This document shows positions 18,446-26,688 of a stretch of DNA of 64,000 nt, piece after piece. The translations under genes were made by a program, and so were the position numbers. Within the stretch, counting starts at the first letter, position 1. Each line of letters opens with the position of its first letter. The DNA is from Pseudideonella sakaiensis (lineage in GTDB: Bacteria > Pseudomonadota > Gammaproteobacteria > Burkholderiales > Burkholderiaceae_C). The notes beneath the pieces are model-generated. The model did not search any database. It had not been told where the DNA came from and worked only from the letters and a program-made list of their open reading frames with translations. The stretch is taken from contig NZ_BBYR01000065.1 of the NCBI RefSeq assembly GCF_001293525.1, positions 62,001-126,000 of the forward strand, written 5' to 3'.

Positions 18446-20679
18446 AGCTCTTCGCCAGCCTGTTCCGCGGCAGGGAAGACGTCTACCCGGTCCGCTGGGA
18501 GAGCAAGGCCGGCAAGTCGGGCTACTCGCCAGCGTGCGCGAACGAATGGCGCGCCGGCATCTGCGAGAAGCCGCGGGTCAAGTGCGGCGACTGCGCCCAC
18601 CGCGCCTTGATCCCGGTCACGGGCCAGACGGTCTTCGACCACCTCGCCGGGCGGCACACCGTAGGGGTGTATCCGCTGCTCTCGGATGACACCTGCCACT
18701 TTCTGGCGGTGGACTTCGACGATGCCGAGTGGCGCGAGGATGCGCGCGCCTTCGCCGGCTCGTGCGATGCGCTGGGCGTGCCAGTCGCGCTTGAAGTGTC
18801 CCGCTCAGGCAATGGGGCACACGCGTGGATCTTCTTCTCCGCCCGGGTGTCGGCACGCGATGCCCGTCGGCTGGGTACCGCCCTCATCAGCCACACCTGC
18901 GCGCGCACCCGCCAGCTGAAGCTCAGCTCCTACGACCGCCTGTTTCCGAACCAAGACACGATCCCGAAGGGAGGGTTCGGCAACCTGATCGCCTTGCCAC
19001 TGCAGAAAGCACCCCGTGAAAGCGGCGGCAGCGTCTTCGTCGACCGTGACCTGCAACCCCACGACGACCAGTGGGCCTTCCTGGCCGGCCTGTCAAGGAT
19101 GTCGCCTGCGGATATCGAACCCACGATCCTGCGCGCCACCGGTGGCCGCCATCCGCTCGCCGTGACCTTCTTCGACAGCGAGGACCAGGCCACGCCGTGG
19201 CGTCGGCAGGAGCCGGCGTCCAGCCGATTGCCTGGCCCGATGCCGGCCTCACTGAAGATCACGCTGGCCAACCTGGTGTACTTCGAGACGGCCGCTTTGC
19301 CACAACCTCTGGCCAACCGGCTGATCCGCCTGGCCGCCTTCCAGAACCCTGAGTTCTACAAGGCACAGGCCATGCGCCTTCCGGTGTGGGATGAGCCCCG
19401 GGTCATCGGCTGCGCAGAGAACTTCCCCCAACACATCGCCCTGCCGCGCGGGTGCCTGGACGCGGCGCTCACCTTGCTGCGCGAGAACGGCATCCGGCCA
19501 GACCTGCACGACGAGCGATCGGCCGGGACGGGGCTGCAAGTGCAGTTTCGCGGCGCGCTTCGGCCGGACCAGCAGCAAGCGGTCGACGCCATGCTGGCCC
19601 ACGACACTGGTGTCTTGTGCGCGCCGACCGCCTTCGGAAAGACGGTGACCGCAGCCGCGCTGATTGCCACACGGGGTGTGAACACCTTGATCCTGGTCCA
19701 TCGGGCCGAGCTGTTGCGTCAGTGGCGCGAGAGGCTGCAAACCTTCCTGGCCGAGGCCCGCGACGAAGGTCAGGACCGACCCAGCATCGGCGCGATCGGC
19801 GGCGGCAATTCGAAGCCTACCGGACGCATCGACATCGCCTTGATGCAGTCGCTCTGCCGCCAGGGCGAAGTCAATGCGCTCGTCGAGGACTACGGACACA
19901 TCGTGGCGGACGAGTGTCACCACCTGTCGGCGTTTTCCTTCGAAGCAATCCTGAAGCGGGCCAAGGCGAAGTACGTCCTCGGGTTGACCGCCACGCCGAT
20001 CCGCCGCGACGGCCGGCAGCCCATCATCTTCATGCAGTGCGGCCCAACGCGACACACCGCGGAGAAGCCTTCGGGGGCGCCGCAGACCTTGGAGATCGTC
20101 CCGCGATACCTGACACCCCGGGTTGGGGCTGCCGACGATGCGCCGATCCAGCAGGTGTTCCAGGTCATCGCCTCGGATGCCGCCCGCACAGCCCAGGTTG
20201 CCGACGAGGTGACAGCTGCATTCGCCGCAGGCGGCAAGGTCTTGGTCCTGACCGAGCGGACGGAACACCTGGACGCCCTGCGCCAAGCACTGGGCACGCG
20301 GGTGTCACCGCTGCTGGTGCTGCACGGCCGGATGTCGACAAAGCAGCGGACTGCGCTGCTTCAAGAACTGGAGTCGCTGCCTGCCGATGCACCGCGGGTG
20401 CTGCTCTCTACGGGCAAGCTGGTCGGCGAAGGCTTCGACCATGCGCCACTCGATACCCTGGTGCTGGCGATGCCCATCTCCTGGAAGGGCACGCTCGCGC
20501 AGTACGCCGGCCGCCTGCACCGGGAGCACGCCAGCAAGGGCAGGGCTCGAATCGTCGACTTCGTGGACGAGGGGCATCCCGCCCTGCTTCGCATGTGGGA
20601 ACGGCGCCAGCGCGGGTATCAAGCCATGGGGTATCGAGTGATCCCGCAAGGTTCAGGCCTCTTCAATCCGGACGATTGA
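18397..20679 (+). CDS. AEP primase-SF2 helicase fusion (TOTE-type conflict protein)
   Basis: A 760-residue protein. N-terminal archaeo-eukaryotic primase-like domain: FLAVDFDD (D106, D108), SRSGNGAHAWIFF (H142) and PNQDTIPKGGFGNLIALPLQ, preceded by a Cys cluster (SPACANEWRAGIC, CGDC) that may bind zinc. C-terminal superfamily 2 helicase: Walker A APTAFGKT (K415), DECH box (D505-H508), GLTATPIRRDG, and motif VI QYAGRLHRE. This domain order is what protein databases label TOTE conflict-system primases, proposed defence NTPases. No ribosome-binding site precedes ATG 18397, and the expected N-terminal coiled coil lies in another frame upstream, so the gene may be poorly translated or frameshifted. 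Confidence 0.85.
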   Translation: MRTTDRSPRLGTDEKVKLFASLFRGREDVYPVRWESKAGKSGYSPACANEWRAGICEKPRVKCGDCAHRALIPVTGQTVFDHLAGRHTVGVYPLLSDDTCHFLAVDFDDAEWREDARAFAGSCDALGVPVALEVSRSGNGAHAWIFFSARVSARDARRLGTALISHTCARTRQLKLSSYDRLFPNQDTIPKGGFGNLIALPLQKAPRESGGSVFVDRDLQPHDDQWAFLAGLSRMSPADIEPTILRATGGRHPLAVTFFDSEDQATPWRRQEPASSRLPGPMPASLKITLANLVYFETAALPQPLANRLIRLAAFQNPEFYKAQAMRLPVWDEPRVIGCAENFPQHIALPRGCLDAALTLLRENGIRPDLHDERSAGTGLQVQFRGALRPDQQQAVDAMLAHDTGVLCAPTAFGKTVTAAALIATRGVNTLILVHRAELLRQWRERLQTFLAEARDEGQDRPSIGAIGGGNSKPTGRIDIALMQSLCRQGEVNALVEDYGHIVADECHHLSAFSFEAILKRAKAKYVLGLTATPIRRDGRQPIIFMQCGPTRHTAEKPSGAPQTLEIVPRYLTPRVGAADDAPIQQVFQVIASDAARTAQVADEVTAAFAAGGKVLVLTERTEHLDALRQALGTRVSPLLVLHGRMSTKQRTALLQELESLPADAPRVLLSTGKLVGEGFDHAPLDTLVLAMPISWKGTLAQYAGRLHREHASKGRARIVDFVDEGHPALLRMWERRQRGYQAMGYRVIPQGSGLFNPDD

Positions 20680-20705
20680 CGCGGTCGTGCAGCCGGCCTG
20701 ACCGA

Positions 20706-20821
20706 TTACCGATCAGTCACTTTCCGCTTGACCTCCAGCGGGTCGGCACCGAAAATGACCGAAAGGTAACTTCAAGCGCGTGCCATGCCGCCGCCGGCCC
20801 AAGACTTACCGCTCGGTCACT
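20706..20821 (+). promoter_or_regulatory. Three putative HipB operators
   Basis: Three copies of one motif surround the hipB start: TTACCGATCAGTCACT at 20706-20721 (+), TTACCTTTCGGTCATT at 20769-20754 (-) and TTACCGCTCGGTCACT at 20806-20821 (+). Each has TTACC, a short spacer and (A/G)GTCA. The third lies within the first codons of hipB. Multiple operators bound by the antitoxin are typical of hipBA autoregulation. Confidence 0.65.
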
Positions 20822-21069
20822 CCAATGACTCAGAGACGCCGATCCGCTCCTCCGTGGAGTTGGGCGCCGTCATCCGTGAGCAGCGCAAGCGGCTGGCGCT
20901 GAAGCAGCTAGACGTGGCGGGCCTGGGCAACACCGGCAACCGCTTCATCGTGGACGTGGAGAACGGCAAGCCGACGGTGCAGTTGCAGAAGGTGCTGGAC
21001 CTGATGGACCTGCTGGGCCTGGAGGTGGTGGTACGCACCAAGGCCTCTCGTTCGACCTCCTCGCTGTGA
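20785..21069 (+). CDS. hipB: HipB-like XRE-family antitoxin
   Basis: A 94-residue helix-turn-helix protein. After a disordered leader comes VELGAVIREQRKRLALKQLDVAGLGNTGNRFIVDVENG (XRE fold) and KVLDLMDLLGLEVVVRTK, the pattern of HipB/y4mF-type antitoxins. It should bind HipA and the repeated operators upstream. The start could be 20785 or an internal GTG. It lies 10 bases before hipA. Confidence 0.88.
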   Translation: MPPPAQDLPLGHSNDSETPIRSSVELGAVIREQRKRLALKQLDVAGLGNTGNRFIVDVENGKPTVQLQKVLDLMDLLGLEVVVRTKASRSTSSL

Positions 21070-21079
21070 GGCACAGGTG

Positions 21080-22336
21080 ATGCAGCCACGGCCCGACCGG
21101 CTGGATGTCTACTACGGCAGCGAGCTGGCCGGTGCCGTGCACGACAGCGCGCCATTGGCCTTTGAGTACGCCTCGACCTGGCTGGATGGCGCCCAGCGCA
21201 TGTCGCTGGCCGCCATTCCTCTGCAGCCCGGCCGGCAGGCCACGCCCGAGGTGCAGGCCTTCTTCGAGAACCTGCTGCCCGAAGGCGAACTGCGCGACTA
21301 CCTGGCCGCCCAGCGCAAGGCGTCCACGCTCTTCTCGCTGTTGCTGGAGGTGGCCGGCGACACCGCAGGGGCCTTCGTGCTGGTGGCGCCCGGGCAGACA
21401 CCGGAGCCGCCCCGCTACGAAGCCACAAGCTGGGAGGCCATCGCCGCGGTCCTGGCCAAGCGGTCGGCTTCCACGATCGACATCCATGAGCAAGGCGCCC
21501 GCATCTCTCTGGCTGGCGCGCAGGACAAGACCAGCCTGGCGATCTTCGATGACGGCATCCCCAGACTGCCCAAGGGCACCTCGCCGTCCACGCACATCCT
21601 CAAGCCCAGCATCCGCCGCCTGGCCAAGGTCTGGCACTCGGCCGCCAATGAGTCCATCGTGATGCGCGCCGCCGCACTGGCTGACCTGCCGACGGCCGAG
21701 GTCTTCTACGAACCGCGCACCGAAGCCTGCGTCGTGCGCCGCTTCGACCGCCAGCTGCGCCCCGACGGCACGCTGGCCCGGCTGGTGCAGTACGACCTCT
21801 GCCAGCTGGCCGGTACCGTTTCGGATCGCAAGTACGAGAAGGAAGGCGGTCCAGGCCTCGCGACATGCGCCGAACTGATCCGTCGCTACAGCGCGCAGCC
21901 CGCCGTCGACCTGCGCCACCTGGTGCGCTGGGTGTTCTTCAACCTGTACGTCGGCAACAACGACAGCCACGCCAAGAACCTGTCGATCTACAGCGTGCCC
22001 GGCCAGGGGGTGACGCTGACGCCGTTCTACGACCTGATGTGCACGCGGCTGTACCCGGGCCTGTCGCCCGAGTTCGCCTTCGCGATCGGCGGCGAGGTCA
22101 GGCCGGGCGAGATGGGCGCAGATCACCTTGCGCTGATGGCAAGGCAACTGGGCATGCAGCCGCGCTTCCTGTCCCAGCAGGCGCGGGACATGGCTGACCG
22201 CATGCCAACAGCCGTCGACCAAGCCGCGCGCGAGATCGCCCCCGAGTTGACGCCATCGGCTCGCACGCTGGCCGAGCGGCTCGAGCGCTTCGTGTTGTCC
22301 ACCACCAAGAAGCTGGCAGCGCGCCTGACCGCGTGA
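21080..22336 (+). CDS. hipA: HipA-family kinase toxin
   Basis: A 418-residue protein: N-terminal couple-hipA domain (DVYYGSELAGAVHDS, FFENLLPEGELRD), then the kinase fold with ISLAGAQDKTSLA, THILKPSIRRLAKVWHSAAN, VVRRFDR, the catalytic loop VGNNDSHAKNLS (D295) and the metal loop TPFYDLMCT. Catalytic motifs look intact. E. coli HipA phosphorylates glutamyl-tRNA synthetase and produces persistence; the target here is unknown. GTG 21077 directly precedes ATG 21080. Confidence 0.92.
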   Translation: MQPRPDRLDVYYGSELAGAVHDSAPLAFEYASTWLDGAQRMSLAAIPLQPGRQATPEVQAFFENLLPEGELRDYLAAQRKASTLFSLLLEVAGDTAGAFVLVAPGQTPEPPRYEATSWEAIAAVLAKRSASTIDIHEQGARISLAGAQDKTSLAIFDDGIPRLPKGTSPSTHILKPSIRRLAKVWHSAANESIVMRAAALADLPTAEVFYEPRTEACVVRRFDRQLRPDGTLARLVQYDLCQLAGTVSDRKYEKEGGPGLATCAELIRRYSAQPAVDLRHLVRWVFFNLYVGNNDSHAKNLSIYSVPGQGVTLTPFYDLMCTRLYPGLSPEFAFAIGGEVRPGEMGADHLALMARQLGMQPRFLSQQARDMADRMPTAVDQAAREIAPELTPSARTLAERLERFVLSTTKKLAARLTA

Positions 22337-22361
22337 CGGCAGCCGCAGGATAGACAGCTCA

Positions 22362-23285
22362 ATGGGAGAGATCACCAACCAAATCGCAATCGTCCTTGGC
22401 GTGCTCGTCGCCTGCTTCGCCGGGCCTGCCGCGGCCCTCTTCGTCCTGATCCGCAGGAAGGCGAAGGCGCGACAGAACCGCCGCTCTCCCATTGGCATCG
22501 CGCTGCTGCGTGGCCCAGGCCACTCGCTGCGTGAACAGCTCGACGAGGCCCACAACGATCTGACCTGGGACCTCGTGCTGTTGATGGTGGTGCCGCTGCT
22601 CGCGCTGGCGACCTTTCTGGCCCAAAGCCATCTGCGCGGCCTGCCCCAGACGGCGCACCTGGCACCGGTCTACGCCCTGGCGGCGATCGCCTTCATCGCC
22701 TACATGCTGCGCAAGCTGCTGAAAGCCGGCACCCGGCTCGACCACCTGAAGGCGGGCTACGACGCCGAAGTGGCCGTCGGCCAGGAGCTCGACCAACTGA
22801 TGCGCGAGGGCGCCGCCACGTTCCACGACCTGCCGGCCGAGCAGTTCAACATCGACCATGTCGTTGTCGCCGCCGAGGGCGTCTTCGCCGTCGAGACCAA
22901 GGGCTTCACGAAGCCGAACCAGGGCCGCGGCAGGGCCGACGCCACCGTGGTCTACGACGGCGAGACGCTCAGGTTCCCCAGCTGGACAACCAAGGAGCCG
23001 CTGGAACAGGCCGAGCGCCAGGCCGCCTGGCTGGCCAAGTGGCTGTCGAGTGCAGTCGGATCGCCGGTCTCGGTGCTGCCCGTGATCGCATTGCCCGGCT
23101 GGTTCGTTGAGCGCACCGGGCGCGGCCGGGTTCGCGTCTTCAGCGGCAAGGAGCTGGCCGGCCTGCTGAAGTCGCGAGGGGCACAAGCGCTGACAGCGCA
23201 GGACGTTCAGCGCATCGCGCACCAGGTCGAGCAGCGGTGCCGAACCGTGACGCCGCTGTACGCAAAGGAACCCAAGGCGAGCTGA
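22362..23285 (+). CDS. Membrane-anchored NERD-domain protein
   Basis: A 307-residue protein with an N-terminal membrane helix (about residues 8-30), a further hydrophobic pair (about 68-90 and 100-120), then a cytoplasmic NERD domain (about 130-260). NERD is a nuclease-related fold; the core FNIDHVVVAAEGVFAVETKGF shows the D...ExK residues of restriction-like nucleases. The domain is often found with defence or DNA-processing genes. Last intact gene of the island, 25 bases after hipA. Function not established. Confidence 0.85.
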   Translation: MGEITNQIAIVLGVLVACFAGPAAALFVLIRRKAKARQNRRSPIGIALLRGPGHSLREQLDEAHNDLTWDLVLLMVVPLLALATFLAQSHLRGLPQTAHLAPVYALAAIAFIAYMLRKLLKAGTRLDHLKAGYDAEVAVGQELDQLMREGAATFHDLPAEQFNIDHVVVAAEGVFAVETKGFTKPNQGRGRADATVVYDGETLRFPSWTTKEPLEQAERQAAWLAKWLSSAVGSPVSVLPVIALPGWFVERTGRGRVRVFSGKELAGLLKSRGAQALTAQDVQRIAHQVEQRCRTVTPLYAKEPKAS

Positions 23286-23324
23286 AGGCCAGCGGTCGGC
23301 CCGGTCACCGGTCGCCGTGCCGCA

Positions 23325-23890
23325 TCAAGCTGCAGCGTCGCCTCCCGTCACGCTGCCACCGCCCTTCGCCCCGCCCTTCTTCTTGTGCAGCACGGCGCCC
23401 AGATAGGCTGCCGAGGCCCTCCCTCTGTTGCGGCCAGCCAGACGGCTCACGGCCAATCGCGCCGCGTCTCCTGCTCGCGCGTCAGCCCTTCCCCACCGCC
23501 GCGCAGCGTCGGCTCCTGGCCAGTGATCGCGATGTACTCCTCGATCAGAGGGCGCGGATCAGCCGCAGCATGCCGCCCACATACGGGTCGAAGGCGGCCA
23601 CCTGGTCGATCAGGCCATCGACATCCACGCCCTGCGCCGACCAGCTCTTGTCGCGCCCGTTGATGCCGCTTCGCTGGTACTCGGCCAGTTCCAGCCCGTA
23701 GTACGCCGGCGGGCGGATGAAGCCCGGTTTGCCGAGCCAGCCGGCCAGGCCGCGCAGGAAGCTGAGGTGGGTCTGGATGGTGGACGGCTTCAGGCCGTCC
23801 TTGCGCCACAGATCGACCGCGGCCTGGATGTGGCGCTGGCCCAGGAGCAAGGAGTGGCCGGGAAGCCGCCTGCCCTCCCCCCACCCGAGC
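23325..23890 (-). pseudogene. Second tyrosine recombinase, decayed
   Basis: Minus-strand pieces of one integrase are joined by deletion and frameshift. The N-terminal SAM-like domain is clear at 23850-23545 (HIQAAVDLWRKDGLKPSTIQ, then SWSAQGVDVDGLIDQVAAFD, ending in a TGA). A second frame reads EEYIAITGQEPTLRGGGEGL, and a third carries the C-terminus AAYLGAVLHKKKGGAKGGG with the nucleophile Tyr (codon 23405-23403) and stop at 23325. Most of the catalytic domain is gone. It belongs to a different integrase subgroup from the remnant at 17100 and marks the right edge of the island. Confidence 0.82.
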
Positions 23891-23892
23891 GC

Positions 23893-24690
23893 TCACTCCG
23901 CCAGCGCGAATCGGATCGGAAACTCCACCCAGGACGTCACCGCCGTGCCACCGTCGAGCGCCGGGCGGAAGCGGCAGCCGCGGGCCTGGGCCAGCGCGGC
24001 CTCGTCGAACAGGCGCCAGCCGCTGCTGCCTTGCAGCTGCACCTCCCGGGCGCGTCCGTCGGCGCCGACCTGCACGCGCAGCTGGACCCGTCCTTCGATG
24101 CCGCGCTCGCGCAAGGCCGCGGGATACGGAGCATGCGTGCAGGCGCCGTGGTCGGCGGCGAGGCGCCGCGGCGGCTCGGGCGGGGCGGGTGACGGCGCCG
24201 GCGGATCGATGCGCGCCGGGCTTGCGGCCGGGACCGGTGCGGCGGTCGGTTCAGGCGCCAGGGCCGGCGTCGGACCCGGCGTCGCCACGGCCGGCTGTAT
24301 GCCGGTGTCGGCGACGAGTGCTTCGGGCAGGGCACGCCTCGGCGAGGGCTCCGTATCGATGCGCGGCGGCTCGAGCACCAGCGGTGGAGGGGGAGTCGGT
24401 GCCAGCCGCAAGGGTCGGCCCGGCGCCGGCGCCCCCGGGACGCGCTCGGCCCGGCCCCGGGCCTCGGCCCCCACGGCACGCAGCTGCAGCGCGACCCGCC
24501 GGCTGTCGTTGGAGGCCGCGGGCTGGGGCGTCGCTGCGGTCCAGGCCAGCGCCAGCAGGATCCCGTGCAGGGACAGGGCCACGGCCGCACCGGCGCCGCG
24601 CGGGGCAGCGGCCTGCGCCCGCAGCGCAGGCGCCGCCGCGCCGCGCTGCGCAATCGGGCATTCGCATCGGGGGCGGCCCGGCGGGCTCAT
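23893..24690 (-). CDS. TonB-like energy transducer
   Basis: A 265-residue protein with one N-terminal membrane helix (AVALSLHGILLALAWTA), a Pro-rich periplasmic spacer (about residues 95-175) and a C-terminal TonB domain (ALRERGIEGRVQLRVQVGAD, then FRPALDGG). It would couple proton-motive force to the hemin receptor encoded at the head of this operon. ATG 24690 overlaps the hmuV stop by 4 nt. No exbB/exbD are present, so it presumably borrows them from elsewhere. Confidence 0.88.
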   Translation of the reverse strand: MSPPGRPRCECPIAQRGAAAPALRAQAAAPRGAGAAVALSLHGILLALAWTAATPQPAASNDSRRVALQLRAVGAEARGRAERVPGAPAPGRPLRLAPTPPPPLVLEPPRIDTEPSPRRALPEALVADTGIQPAVATPGPTPALAPEPTAAPVPAASPARIDPPAPSPAPPEPPRRLAADHGACTHAPYPAALRERGIEGRVQLRVQVGADGRAREVQLQGSSGWRLFDEAALAQARGCRFRPALDGGTAVTSWVEFPIRFALAE

Positions 24691-25586
24691 GCGAGAAGCT
24701 CCATCCGCCGCCGCACCAGCACGCCGCAGCGCCCCGCGCACGGCACCGCCTGCAGCACGACGCCGAAGAGCCGTTCGAGCGCCGGCAGCGCGTCGCGGTC
24801 GGCAGGAAGGTCATCCGTCAGCTGGCCGCCGTCGAGCAGCCAGAGACGATCGAAGCCGTCGAGGGCCTGGTTGAGGTCGTGCACGATGGCGACCAGGGCA
24901 TGGCCGCGCGCGGCCGCGAAGCGCTGCAGCGCGTCGAGCAGGTCCAGCTGCAGACCAGGGTCCAGGGCGGCCAGGGGCTCGTCGACCAGCAGGAGCCCGC
25001 CCTCCACGTCCCACAGCTGCGCGAGGGTCCGGGCCAGGTGGACGCGCGCCTGCTCGCCGCCGGAGAGGGTGTCGACGCGCCGGCCCGCCAGGTGCGAGGC
25101 CTGCGCAGCCGCCAGGGCCTCGTTGACGATGCGCGCGCCGGCCGGGTCCGGCTCGACGGCGTGGCGGCCGAGCTGGACCACCAGGTCGACCGGCATCGCA
25201 AACGCCACCGCCTGCTGCTGCGGCAGCACGGCCCGGCGACGCGCGAGCGCGGCCGGGCGCCAGCGACCCAGCGGCACGCCGTCGAGCCGGACCTCGCCAA
25301 CGGACGGCGCCCGCTCGCCTGCCATCAGGCGCAGCAGGCTGCTCTTGCCGGCGCCGCTGGGGCCCACGAGCGCCACCCGCTCGCCGGCCTCCAGCGCCAG
25401 GTCGAAGGGGCCGAGCGCCAGCGCACCCAGCCGCAGGGTGGCGCCGCCCACCTGGAGCAGCGGGCGCTTCCTCGCGGTCCCTGGCGGTCCGCCCCCGGAG
25501 CAATCACCCGGCGGGCGGTCGTGCCGGCTCGGGCCGCCTGCGCTCCCGACGCCGGGTCGGCAGAGGCTCGGTCCAGGCGAGCTCAT
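24687..25586 (-). CDS. hmuV: Hemin ABC transporter ATP-binding protein
   Basis: A 299-residue ABC ATPase: Walker A VGPSGAGKSSLLRLMAG, signature LSGGEQARVHLARTLAQ, Walker B GGLLLVDEPLAALD and switch His in AIVHDLNQAL. It powers HmuU-mediated hemin import. An N-terminal extension of about 40 Gly/Pro/Arg-rich residues precedes the domain when ATG 25586 is used; that start overlaps the hmuU stop (ATGA), so I kept it. Confidence 0.93.
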   Translation of the reverse strand: MSSPGPSLCRPGVGSAGGPSRHDRPPGDCSGGGPPGTARKRPLLQVGGATLRLGALALGPFDLALEAGERVALVGPSGAGKSSLLRLMAGERAPSVGEVRLDGVPLGRWRPAALARRRAVLPQQQAVAFAMPVDLVVQLGRHAVEPDPAGARIVNEALAAAQASHLAGRRVDTLSGGEQARVHLARTLAQLWDVEGGLLLVDEPLAALDPGLQLDLLDALQRFAAARGHALVAIVHDLNQALDGFDRLWLLDGGQLTDDLPADRDALPALERLFGVVLQAVPCAGRCGVLVRRRMELLA

Positions 25587-26677
25587 GGCTGCCCTCCCTG
25601 GCGTCGCGCCACGCCGCGCAGCAGCAGCAGGAAGGCCGGCGCGCCGATCAGCGCGGTCAGGATGCCGACCGGCACCTCGGCCGGCAGGGCCACGAGCCGC
25701 GCAAGCGTGTCGGCCACGACCAGCAGCAGCGCGCCGGCCAGCGCCGCCAGCGGCAGCACCCGGCGCTGGTCCGCGCCGGCCGCCGCGCGCACCAGGTGCG
25801 GCGCCATCAGTCCGATGAAGCCGATCAGGCCGCACCAGGCCACGGCCAGGGCCGACAGCAGCGCCACGGCGAACACGAGACCTCGTCGCAGGCGCGGCAC
25901 GTCCACACCGACGTGGGCCGCGGACGCTTCGCCGAGCGCCAGCGCATTGAGCGCCGCGGCCAGTCGGCGGCCGTGCCAGAGCGCCAGCCCGACGGCCGCC
26001 AGCAGGACGCCGGCGACGGTCCAGGTGGCGCCGGCCAGCGAGCCGAGCGTCCAGAAGCTGAGGCTGCGCAGCTGCTCGTCGCTGGCGATGAAGGTGCACA
26101 GCCCGACGACGGCCATCGCCAGCGCGTTCAGCGCCAGCCCGGTCAGCAGCAGCCCGGCGACCGACCCCGGCGTGAGCCAGCGCGCCACCAGGTGCAGCAG
26201 CACGACGACGCCGAGCGCGCCGCCGAAGGCCGCGAGCGGCAGCACCCAGGGCCGCCAGGGCGGCGGCAGGCCGCTCGCCGCGGCCGCGAACACGGTGAGC
26301 ACGAGCGCGACCGCGCAGACGGCGCCGCTGGTCACGCCCAGCAGGCCCGGATCGGCCAGGGGGTTGCGGAACAGGCCCTGCGAGAGCGCCCCGGACAGGC
26401 CGAGGGCGGCCCCCACCGCGGCCGCGAGCAGCGCGCGCGGCACGCGCAGCTGCCACAGCACCTGGGCGCTGCCGCTGCGTTCGGCGGCGAAGGCCTGGCC
26501 CCAGTCCACCCACGACACCCGCACCGCCCCGAGGGAGGCAGCGGCGAGCAGGGCCAGCAGGAGCAGCAGCCCGAGCGCCAGGCCGATTCGGCCACCGCCC
26601 CGGGTGCCGGGGCGGGGCCCCTGGCGCGCAGGCGCACGGTGCGCGGCCGGGGCAGACCCGAGGGTGACGCTGTCCAT
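25583..26677 (-). CDS. hmuU: Hemin ABC transporter permease
   Basis: A 364-residue inner-membrane FecCD-family permease with about nine hydrophobic helices. Family marks are RVPRALLAAAVGAALGLSG near the start, NPLADPGLLGVTSGA, and the coupling loop LIGFIGLMAPHLVR. It forms the channel with HmuV and receives hemin from HmuT. The stop overlaps hmuV; hmuT lies 11 bases upstream. Confidence 0.94.
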   Translation of the reverse strand: MDSVTLGSAPAAHRAPARQGPRPGTRGGGRIGLALGLLLLLALLAAASLGAVRVSWVDWGQAFAAERSGSAQVLWQLRVPRALLAAAVGAALGLSGALSQGLFRNPLADPGLLGVTSGAVCAVALVLTVFAAAASGLPPPWRPWVLPLAAFGGALGVVVLLHLVARWLTPGSVAGLLLTGLALNALAMAVVGLCTFIASDEQLRSLSFWTLGSLAGATWTVAGVLLAAVGLALWHGRRLAAALNALALGEASAAHVGVDVPRLRRGLVFAVALLSALAVAWCGLIGFIGLMAPHLVRAAAGADQRRVLPLAALAGALLLVVADTLARLVALPAEVPVGILTALIGAPAFLLLLRGVARRQGGQP

Positions 26678-26688
26678 GGCGCACCCGC

